Positions 54,504 to 61,425 of a DNA stretch of 64,000 bases are shown piece by piece (position 1 is the first letter of the stretch; each line of letters starts with the position of its first letter). Both the position numbers and the translations under genes were made by a program. Origin of the DNA: Desulfobulbaceae bacterium (GTDB taxonomy: Bacteria > Desulfobacterota > Desulfobulbia > Desulfobulbales > SURF-16); NCBI GenBank assembly GCA_020444175.1, contig JAHLLM010000021.1, forward strand, positions 1 to 64,000. Reading direction: 5' to 3'. The notes beneath the pieces are model-generated. The model made no database searches, was not told where the DNA came from, and saw nothing but the letters and a program-made list of their open reading frames with translations.

Positions 54504-54980
54504 TACACTCATTCAGGCGTAAATTCCATATACACATCGTACCAGAAATCAGAGAAGCATTTTTTCTTGCGTTTGTTTACTCCCTTAGGAGTTATTTTCG
54601 TATTATCTATCACTCGTGTCCGGTTAAGAAATTGCAGTAAGAAATATGACCTTCCTATGGCATATTGCCCCTCGTTCCCACGGTCTATCGTGGGAATGCA
54701 TATCAATTTGCCTCTGCTGATAAGGGACTTATACCCCTCAAGGGGTACTGAAAAGAGTCCTGAAAATTTTGCAGTTTTTTTTCTATGACCGAATCAGCAG
54801 TTCTGCGAAGTCTGCCAAACATTAATCTTCCCAATTCACATCCTCAATATTGTTGCTCGCCAATCTAAAGGCACCTCACTCCATGTTTTCCTTGCAATTT
54901 ATTGCATCGAATAGAATAGTGTCAATAATTTGGAAAGTGTTCACCAAGAAAAAACAAGTGCCCTAGGACGAAGCAAACAA
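54504..54980. other. Intergenic stretch with repeats and a possible transposase remnant
   Basis: A short minus-strand frame at 54509-54706 encodes FLNRTRVIDNTKITPKGVNK and ends DVYMEFTPE, which looks like the tail of a transposase but is too short to classify. A hairpin GTTCCCACG/CGTGGGAA lies at about 54673-54698 and TACCCC/GGGGTA at 54730-54745. No intact gene is seen. Confidence 0.4.
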
Positions 54981-55682
54981 ATGAGTCCGAAAGAATGGCA
55001 GTATGACGAATTGCAACAAACGGGAGTAGACTATACAACCTTTGAGGAGGTTCAAAGATATGATTCCCGTATGCAGAAATTACGGAATATTAAAGCTGAA
55101 ATAAACAGCTTGATAGAATTTGTTTCACCGACAAAAGAATCAAGAATTCTTGAGATTGGGACCGGGACAGGGGATTTTGCAATTGCACTTTCTCAGCTAA
55201 GCCGGCATGTTCTTGCGGTTGATGCCTCCCGTGTAATGCTTGAGTATGCAGGGAGAAAAGCGATTGAAAAAGAAGCTGGAAATATCGAATTTTGTCATTC
55301 CGGATTCCTAACCTTTGATGAATCGCAAGGACCTTTTGATATAATTTTCTCTCAACTTGCACTTCATCACTTGCCTGATTTCTGGAAATCAATTGCCTTA
55401 AAAAAAATCAACAACGCATTAAAGCCTGGTGGAAAGTTTTTTCTCAAAGACGTTATATACCCTGCGGGGATAGTAGATTTTGAATCCTTTTTTGAAAGCA
55501 TAATTAAGGGAGTAAAAAACACTTCATCTGCCGAGTTGGCCAAAGAATATATCATCCATATTCGAGAAGAGTTTTCAACTCTGGATTGGATTATGGAAGC
55601 CCTACTCAAAAAGGCGGGATTTTCAATTTTGGAGATCAATGTGGAGAACGAGATAATTTATAATTATTTGTGCAGCAGCTAA
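54981..55682 (+). CDS. Class I SAM-dependent methyltransferase
   Basis: The 233-residue protein has the Rossmann methyltransferase motifs RILEIGTGTGDFAIAL (motif I), VLAVDASRVML (motif II), FDIIFSQLALHHL (motif IV) and LKPGGKFFLKDVIYP (motif V region). The substrate is unknown. The ATG at 54981 fits the domain start; the frame is open to a TTG at 54930. The gene is visibly A/T-rich compared with its topB/DUF2293 neighbours, as are the two genes after it. Confidence 0.82.
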   Translation: MSPKEWQYDELQQTGVDYTTFEEVQRYDSRMQKLRNIKAEINSLIEFVSPTKESRILEIGTGTGDFAIALSQLSRHVLAVDASRVMLEYAGRKAIEKEAGNIEFCHSGFLTFDESQGPFDIIFSQLALHHLPDFWKSIALKKINNALKPGGKFFLKDVIYPAGIVDFESFFESIIKGVKNTSSAELAKEYIIHIREEFSTLDWIMEALLKKAGFSILEINVENEIIYNYLCSS

Positions 55683-56067
55683 TAGTTTTGGAAATACCTT
55701 AACCATTGAGAATGGGTATATTGCTCTACAAGAGTCAAGCAAAGACCTGACCCGGTATTCGGTGTTTTTACACGGTATTTTTACATAAATGGCCCTTTTG
55801 CCTGATATCTGCGTCATACTTAAAAAATTATCCTCCGGTAAGCGAGCCTCGGCGAGACACCGAGATATCACATATATGCCTGTGGTAATTTTTTGCGCAA
55901 TCCTTGATCTCGAACAAAATGCCCTATTTGTGGACAGGGACAAGTTAAGATGAGAATGAATCGCAACATAACAAAAGCATTGAGATAGATTTTGCCCACC
56001 CCTCGTTCCTCGCTCTGGGCAAAGCGGGTGATGCTGGCATTAACCTTCTAAAGACGTAATTGAAGAA
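55683..56067. other. Gene-free stretch with a foldback
   Basis: No gene. Positions about 55788-55935 form an imperfect foldback with AAAAAATTA/TAATTTTTT arms and a G/C-rich centre (CCTCGGCGAGACACCGAG). It resembles in layout the repeat at 43534-43692 but does not share its ends. Confidence 0.4.
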
Positions 56068-56889
56068 TTGTATGCTATGAAATCCAAGGTAGATAAAAAA
56101 GAGTTTATTGCTCAAATCCAAGATTGTGGTGCCAGTATTGTCCGTGTCGCTGACACTTCCAGGTTGGCAGGTATCGACACAGAACCAGAAGATCTCTTAG
56201 ACAATTATCCAAGAGCAGTGAGTATTGCAATACGTCTTTCTGATTCAGTAATAGATGAGATTGACATGCAACCTACTCCTCTTTATTCATCACATTATAG
56301 TCGAGTAAATGCACTGCTTGACGATGTTGCCATACGAGTGACGAATCTATTACAACTAAATGGTGCTCGAGCAGTTCCTATTCCCGCAAGCCAAATACTC
56401 GATTCAGAAAAATGGTCCTCGTATATATCCCATAAAGCTGTAGCAATAGCTGCAGGTATAGGCTGGCAGGGCAAAAGCCTTTTAATTGTTAACCCGGATT
56501 TTGGACCAAGGATTAGGTTAACTACTGTTCTCACAAATGCTGATCTTGAGCCTGATTCACCAATTAAGAATAGATGTGGAAAATGTAATCAATGCAAAGA
56601 ACATTGTCCTGCTGGAGCAATCATTGGTGTGAATACCGACAGCCATTATTCCACCCGATCAGAGGCAATAGATCTCGAAAAATGCGTCCATCAAGTACGA
56701 GATGTTTTTGGCGAACTTCCTAATATCATGCCTCTTATCTGTGGGATATGCATTAAAGTTTGCCCATGGGGTAATAAAAAAAGAAAACCAAATCAGAAAA
56801 AAGTTAACAAACTGCACACGGATTCTGCAAAAGATACAGGTCCGGTGAGCAAAGTGCCGGCATTTAAAATGACAAAGGACAACAATTAA
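56068..56889 (+). CDS. QueG-like double [4Fe-4S] protein
   Basis: The 273-residue protein resembles the core of epoxyqueuosine reductase: the corrinoid-binding-type region with YSSHYSRVNALLDDVA, AAGIGWQGKSLLIVNPDFGP and RLTTVLT, then a ferredoxin cluster motif CGKCNQCKEHCPAGAI and a second Cys set in CGICIKVCPWG. True QueG is longer (about 380) with C-terminal HEAT repeats that bind tRNA; these are missing. It is thus a short relative with unknown substrate, related to reductive-dehalogenase-type flavin/corrinoid proteins. A dispersed repeat copy starts 20 bp after its stop. Confidence 0.78.
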   Translation: MYAMKSKVDKKEFIAQIQDCGASIVRVADTSRLAGIDTEPEDLLDNYPRAVSIAIRLSDSVIDEIDMQPTPLYSSHYSRVNALLDDVAIRVTNLLQLNGARAVPIPASQILDSEKWSSYISHKAVAIAAGIGWQGKSLLIVNPDFGPRIRLTTVLTNADLEPDSPIKNRCGKCNQCKEHCPAGAIIGVNTDSHYSTRSEAIDLEKCVHQVRDVFGELPNIMPLICGICIKVCPWGNKKRKPNQKKVNKLHTDSAKDTGPVSKVPAFKMTKDNN

Positions 56890-56908
56890 TGAAAATTGAT
56901 GATCTCGC

Positions 56909-57002
56909 CAAAAGCTCTGAAGCTGACCATCCGCCAACGCAATATCAACAAGTTACATACGTGTCGGCGGCGGTTGAGGGGTTTTTTACGAAACCGTCAA
57001 AA
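56909..57002 (+). repeat. Dispersed repeat, copy B
   Basis: It keeps the longest open frame of copies A-C (MKIDDLAKSSEADHPPTQYQ, continuing to VTYVSAAVEGFFTKPSK) from an ATG at 56889-56891. Nucleotides after CAATATCAAC match copy D only after a small frame shift, so the frames diverge downstream of TQYQ. Confidence 0.75.
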
Positions 57003-57069
57003 TTAGATATCTATAATTCCTGTGTTTATTTTTTTTTGCTTCTAGTTGGATGTGAAAAAGATAGAGTCT

Positions 57070-57192
57070 ATGAAGGTATATTATGAAGGAATGCACAAAA
57101 GAGAACAAATTGTTAACCCATCAAATGACCCAATCCCTCAAGAGCAACAAAGCTATGATGAATACAAGAGAGAGAGAGGGAGGAATCTTTAA
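57070..57192 (+). CDS. Possible 40-residue small protein
   Basis: An ATG at 57070 opens a 40-codon frame with a protein-like polar composition (VNPSNDPIPQEQQSYDEYKR). The ribosome site is poor and I see no family. Alternative frames over the same bases are less balanced. A terminator lies 107 bp beyond. Low confidence. Confidence 0.25.
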   Translation: MKVYYEGMHKREQIVNPSNDPIPQEQQSYDEYKRERGRNL

Positions 57193-57298
57193 AAAAAGAA
57201 AAAGAGACTCAAGAAGTCAATTAAGGAATAAAAGTAGGAAGTGGGATCAGGCTTGACAAATGGGTATTCGGGAAATTCCAAACTTATGAATAACAAAA

Positions 57299-57328
57299 AA
57301 AATGCACCGGTTCACCCGGTGCATTTTT
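57299..57328. terminator. Bidirectional intrinsic terminator
   Basis: AAAATGCACCGG and CCGGTGCATTTT form a perfect 12-bp stem with a 5-base loop and A/T-runs on both sides. It lies downstream of the minus-strand gene at 57383-58201 and of any plus-strand message from the left. Confidence 0.85.
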
Positions 57329-57382
57329 ACAATATGCCGTGAAGTAATGGAAGGGGTCAGATCTAGTCTGAACTACTACAAT

Positions 57383-58201
57383 TTACGCTATTATGGGTAT
57401 TTCACCTGAGGAAATAACGCCATAAGGCCTGGCTATACCGGTTTTCCCTTGCGTTCTTAGTTTGTGAAGATATTTCCAATGTCCGGTTATTACCCCAAGC
57501 AAAACATTCCCCGCTCCGCTTGGTCGTTCATACCAAATCTCACCATGGGTTTGATAATAAAATCTCCATTTCCCTCCTGAAGGATATCCACATACGAAGC
57601 ATTTCCCCGACCACTCAACTCTTCGTTTGCGAACGCCAATTGGCAATGCTCTTACTCTTTTCAAGTCTATTAATGGATTAGCGTCTCTGAAATAATCCTG
57701 TTTGCCAAACGAAATAATATTTTTTTGAATTATATTGCCATAATCCCTTTGCGCATTTCTATGCAGCTCATCCAATTTTTGGACGCAAGCCGGCAGTTGG
57801 CTGTTTGGTGCTCGCCCCGCTCCTCCCGGATCTTCTCTTTTCGCATTAGCGTGATAAACAATTACATCATTCGAACCTTTTATAGTGTCGACATAAAACT
57901 TACAGCCATGCATGTTTGCGGTATAAAAAAATTGTGCTCCAATTCCAGCCTGTAAAGGAGCCTGTAATCTTATGGATGTAATATGATCTTCTTCCCAAGG
58001 TAAGTATACCGCATCACCTTGTACATTTTTTTCCCCCTGCAAAAATTTACCATACTGTAAATTTTCTATTACTTGAATATTGCATCTCGCCTTATCAAAT
58101 GTATATTTAAAATGGTTTGTTTTATATCCAAACTGAGGTTTCCTTGTTTGTCCCGAACATGTATAGGGAATAGTTTTTAATGATTCTTTCCCGGGTATCA
58201 T
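57383..58201 (-). CDS. Unrecognised protein with LxGC-like Cys/His arrangement
   Basis: The 272-residue product has no signal peptide or membrane helix. I do not recognise it as a named family. A conserved-looking block AQFFYTANMHGCKFYVDTIK and then GSNDVIVYHANAK places Cys100 in M-H-G-C and His117 seventeen residues later at the end of a hydrophobic strand. This recalls the LxGC...His dyad of CNF1/BLF1-type glutamine deamidase toxins; the resemblance is structural reasoning, not a confirmed homology. A C-terminal half with KCFVCGYPSGG and many Trp/Tyr may be separate. The ATG at 58201 has a strong GGAGGG; a longer frame to 58273 exists. It is A/T-rich and isolated, hinting at transfer. Confidence 0.6.
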   Translation of the reverse strand: MIPGKESLKTIPYTCSGQTRKPQFGYKTNHFKYTFDKARCNIQVIENLQYGKFLQGEKNVQGDAVYLPWEEDHITSIRLQAPLQAGIGAQFFYTANMHGCKFYVDTIKGSNDVIVYHANAKREDPGGAGRAPNSQLPACVQKLDELHRNAQRDYGNIIQKNIISFGKQDYFRDANPLIDLKRVRALPIGVRKRRVEWSGKCFVCGYPSGGKWRFYYQTHGEIWYERPSGAGNVLLGVITGHWKYLHKLRTQGKTGIARPYGVISSGEIPIIA

Positions 58202-58305
58202 GAAATCCCTCCGTTCATTATATTCCTTTGTTAAAGGTTTGGTAATGCTTTCCCTCGTAAAAGCAACAGACACTAACTATAAGGGCCTGATTACACTCAC
58301 GCTTT

Positions 58306-58803
58306 TTAATCTGAATTATCCGCAGCAAACCTTTTATCGGATTTTATTTTTTTGATTTGCGATTTGAAAGGAGTCATCCAGCCTATCCTGCAATTGTCGG
58401 GAGCATCCATTTCCGGGACATAGGGCTTGACATCAAGCAGCGGCGTCCCGTCAATAATATCCACGTCCTCAATATCAATTCGATTGCCTTTTATGTCAAT
58501 GAGTTTCACGATGGAAAGACCTATTTGATTCGGTCGTTTCGGAGCACGGGTGGAGAATAATCCGCGCCTGATGGTATCTAAAAAAGGAATAACCTTCAAA
58601 TTATAGCCCCTTGAAAGATGAAAATAATAAATGAGATAGATATGGGAAAAGCCGTCAAGATCCTGCAGACCGTCAGTAAATTCAGGGAAGAGTTCCACAG
58701 ATCCGGACATGCCCCGTGCTGCCGCCGGCTGGATAGGCATGTCCTCGGGTTTTGTGAAGGGAGAGTGGATACGGCCGATTGGTTGCAGGGTAATTGTATT
58801 CAT
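58306..58803 (-). CDS. trmO: tRNA m6t6A37 methyltransferase TrmO
   Basis: The 165-residue protein belongs to the TrmO/TsaA family that adds an N6-methyl group to t6A at position 37 of some tRNAs. Typical parts are LQPIGRIHSPF, GLQDLDGFSHIYLIYYFH, STRAPKRPNQIGLSIVKL and LLDVKPYVPEMD. It is shorter than E. coli TrmO, with only the core beta-barrel domain, like many bacterial forms. The ATG at 58803 gives the family start MNTITLQPIG; an ATG seven codons upstream is possible. Confidence 0.9.
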   Translation of the reverse strand: MNTITLQPIGRIHSPFTKPEDMPIQPAAARGMSGSVELFPEFTDGLQDLDGFSHIYLIYYFHLSRGYNLKVIPFLDTIRRGLFSTRAPKRPNQIGLSIVKLIDIKGNRIDIEDVDIIDGTPLLDVKPYVPEMDAPDNCRIGWMTPFKSQIKKIKSDKRFAADNSD

Positions 58804-59137
58804 GATTTTGTGCGCGTACCTCATATAAAGGAGTAAAGGAGATTTTCTATTGTGTTATACTCCTTATGTCTGCTGTCATGCAGTGAGTCAATTAATATTT
58901 AGCTGTCTCCCTGCGACTTTTGGTTTTTTTCTTGTTATATTAATATGTTTCAAGAAGTCGGCGAAGTTCATTCTCAACTTGTTTTTTTTTGAGAAATTAG
59001 GTACTTTTCCCTATAGCGTGTTGTGTGCTTATCCTGAAAATTTTGATGTTTTATTCCACTTCAGTGGGGTAGGTGCATAAATGTGAGTTCTTTAGAATTG
59101 CAGCACTCCTTTTTACTTGGTCCTTCACGCTGAAAAG
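58804..59137. other. Gene-free stretch
   Basis: No gene is supported between trmO and the repeat copy D. The sequence is A/T-rich, with no clear hairpin or promoter. Confidence 0.4.
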
Positions 59138-59284
59138 ATGATGGAGTCGGAAAAAAATTCTGATGCTGACCATCCGCCAACGCAATATCAGTATTTACAC
59201 GCGTTCCGGCGGGGCTTGAGGAAATTTTACGAAGCCGTCAAAAGCTACCTGTCCGTTAAATTTGAGGGGAAGTTCAGGAATTGA
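59138..59284 (+). CDS. 48-residue frame over dispersed repeat copy D
   Basis: An ATG at 59138 (second ATG adjoining) opens a 48-codon frame: MMESEKNSDADHPPTQYQYL, then HAFRRGLRKFYEAVKS and a basic tail. The repeat copy at 59152-59243 lies wholly inside it. The middle forms a good amphipathic basic helix. Copies A-C keep the SEADHPPTQYQ-like start but lose the frame after it, which suggests this one is the intact form or a chance open frame. No family is recognised and the ribosome site is weak. Confidence 0.35.
   Translation: MMESEKNSDADHPPTQYQYLHAFRRGLRKFYEAVKSYLSVKFEGKFRN
59152..59243 (+). repeat. Dispersed repeat, copy D
   Basis: It shares GCTGACCATCCGCCAACGCA and ATATCA with copies A-C, then TTTACACGCGTTCCGGCGGG and ACGAAGCCGTCAAAA, aligned with the right part of copy B. 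It ends 71 bp before the acyl-CoA synthetase gene. Confidence 0.75.
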
Positions 59285-59314
59285 TCTCCACTCTACTCAT
59301 TTCTGGGTTTTTTC

Positions 59315-61411
59315 ATGTTAGAGACATTATTTTCACCTAAAAGTGTAGCTGTTATAGGGGCTTCGAGCTCTCCCAGCAAGGTTGGCCATGTCATATTGTC
59401 AAATCTCATCAAAGGAGGTTTTCAAGGGCCGATTGTGCCGGTGAATCCCTCGGTAGACGAGATACTTGGAGCCCGTTGCTATTCCTCAATCAAGGAATAT
59501 GGGGACCAGGTTGAATTAAGTGTTATCGTTCGGCCCCGGCAGTATGCCGAAGAGGCGGTCCGTGATTCACTTGCTGCCGGATGTCGTACAATTATCCTTA
59601 TTTCATCTGGTTTTAAGGAGGCGGGGGAGGAAGGATTTGCAATCGAGGAAAAAATAACGTCGCTTTGCAAAAGTCGCGGAGTCCGCTTACTTGGCCCCAA
59701 CTGCCTTGGTGTCATTAACACGGAAGGAAAGATTAATGCCTCTTTTGCCGGGGATATGCCCTATAAAGGGGGGATTTCGATCATCTCCCAGTCCGGTGCC
59801 ATATGTGCCGCCATGCTGGATCAGGCTGCTACCCATCATCTGGGGCTTGCCAAGATGGTAAGCATGGGCAATAAGGCAGATATCTCGGAAGTTGATCTAT
59901 TGCGATTTTTGGCTCGAGACAAGCAGACAAAGGTGGTGGCAGGATATCTTGAGGATATCAAATCCGGGGATGATTTTGTCAAAGCCGCAGAAGAGGCGTC
60001 AACTTCAAAACCTGTTATCATTCTCAAGGCAGGGACAACGGCAGCCGGTCTTAAGGCCGCTGCTTCACATACAGGTGTTCTTGCCGGAACGGATACGGCA
60101 TACGGGGCGGCATTTATGCGTTCCGGGGTTATCCGGGCAGATACCTTCCAGGATTTGTTTGACTATGCCTCTGCCTTTTCTCTGCAGCCCCTTCCAAAAG
60201 GGAAAAAGGTGCTGATTATCACCAATGCCGGTGGACCAGGAACACTTGTTGCCGATGCCGTTGAAAAGGCCGGGCTTGAGGTTGCGGTTCTGGATCGCAA
60301 TATCAGTTCAGCCTTACGCGAGAAGCTCCCCGAAGTCGCCAGCACAGGAAATCCCATTGATGTGCTCGGTGATGCAGACCCGGAACGCTATGCTGAGGCA
60401 ATTAGAGCTGCACAGAATGACGATTCGGTTGATTCAGTCATCGTTATTCTGACACCCCAGGCCATGACCAGGCCGGCTGAAACAGCCCTTGCCATTGCCG
60501 CTCAGATTAACGGTGAAAAACCTGTTTTTGCCTCATTCATGGGCGGTGAGGGCGTTATGCCGGGCAGGGCAGAGCTCAGTGAAGCCGGGCTCCCTGATTA
60601 TGATTCCCCTGAGAGAGCTGTGGCGGCCATAAAGGCCATGTATGAATATTCGGCCTGGAAACAACGTCCTCCCCGTGTGGTGACCCGTTTCCCTGTGAAC
60701 AGACGCCGCGTTGAACGTATTATAACCCGTAACCAGCGGACGAACCGCCTTCACCTTGGCGAGGTAAAGGCCAAAAGTATCTTAGAGGCATACGGTTTCA
60801 GGATCCCTGAAGGACATCTTGCCGCAACCTCGGATGAGGCTGTGGAAATTGCCAAGCGATTCGGCTTCCCTGCGGCAATGAAAATAGTCTCTCCTGATAT
60901 TGTCCATAAATCAGACCTTGGCGGAGTGAGACTGAAACTTGCAACCGCCGACGCTGTTCGTGATGCCTATGATCTGATGATGATCCGTATTCGGGAAAAA
61001 GCGCCCCAGGCCAGAATAGAAGGGGTGTATGTGGAAGAGATGATCGATCCGGGCCTGGAGGTCATTATTGGTATGAACCGTGATCCCCAGTTCGGACCCA
61101 TGCTGATGTTCGGTCTGGGGGGTATATTTGTCGAAGTGATGAAGGATGTCACCTTTCATCTTGCACCAATCACCTCTGAAGAGGCAAAACAGATGCTGCT
61201 TTCCACCCGTTCCTATGAAATTATGGAAGGCAAGAGGGGACAACATGGGGTTGATCTTGAGGCTATTGCCAACGGCCTGCAGCGTATCAGTCAGCTGACC
61301 ACTGATTTTTCCCAGATAGAGGAACTTGATATCAATCCTTTTATCGTAGGGGAAATGGGTTCGGAGCCTGTGGTGGCAGATGCTCGAATGACGTTGTCCA
61401 AATTGATTTGA
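59315..61411 (+). CDS. ADP-forming acyl-CoA synthetase, alpha-beta fusion
   Basis: The 698-residue enzyme converts an acyl-CoA, ADP and phosphate to the acid, CoA and ATP (or the reverse). It has the CoA-binding domain (FSPKSVAVIGASSSPSKVG), the ligase domain with LLGPNCLGVIN and SQSGAICAAMLDQA, and the phospho-histidine loop AAASHTGVLAGTDTAYGAA (His near residue 252). An ATP-grasp domain follows (about 480-698, with PAAMKIVSPDIVHKSDLGGV and MFGLGGIFVEVMKDV). There is no GNAT domain at its end, unlike protein acetyltransferase Pat. The CoA-transferase/GNAT gene follows 14 bp later, forming an acyl-CoA module. Acetate is the usual substrate but is not proven. Confidence 0.92.
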   Translation: MLETLFSPKSVAVIGASSSPSKVGHVILSNLIKGGFQGPIVPVNPSVDEILGARCYSSIKEYGDQVELSVIVRPRQYAEEAVRDSLAAGCRTIILISSGFKEAGEEGFAIEEKITSLCKSRGVRLLGPNCLGVINTEGKINASFAGDMPYKGGISIISQSGAICAAMLDQAATHHLGLAKMVSMGNKADISEVDLLRFLARDKQTKVVAGYLEDIKSGDDFVKAAEEASTSKPVIILKAGTTAAGLKAAASHTGVLAGTDTAYGAAFMRSGVIRADTFQDLFDYASAFSLQPLPKGKKVLIITNAGGPGTLVADAVEKAGLEVAVLDRNISSALREKLPEVASTGNPIDVLGDADPERYAEAIRAAQNDDSVDSVIVILTPQAMTRPAETALAIAAQINGEKPVFASFMGGEGVMPGRAELSEAGLPDYDSPERAVAAIKAMYEYSAWKQRPPRVVTRFPVNRRRVERIITRNQRTNRLHLGEVKAKSILEAYGFRIPEGHLAATSDEAVEIAKRFGFPAAMKIVSPDIVHKSDLGGVRLKLATADAVRDAYDLMMIRIREKAPQARIEGVYVEEMIDPGLEVIIGMNRDPQFGPMLMFGLGGIFVEVMKDVTFHLAPITSEEAKQMLLSTRSYEIMEGKRGQHGVDLEAIANGLQRISQLTTDFSQIEELDINPFIVGEMGSEPVVADARMTLSKLI

Positions 61412-61425
61412 TGTGAGGAAAAGGC

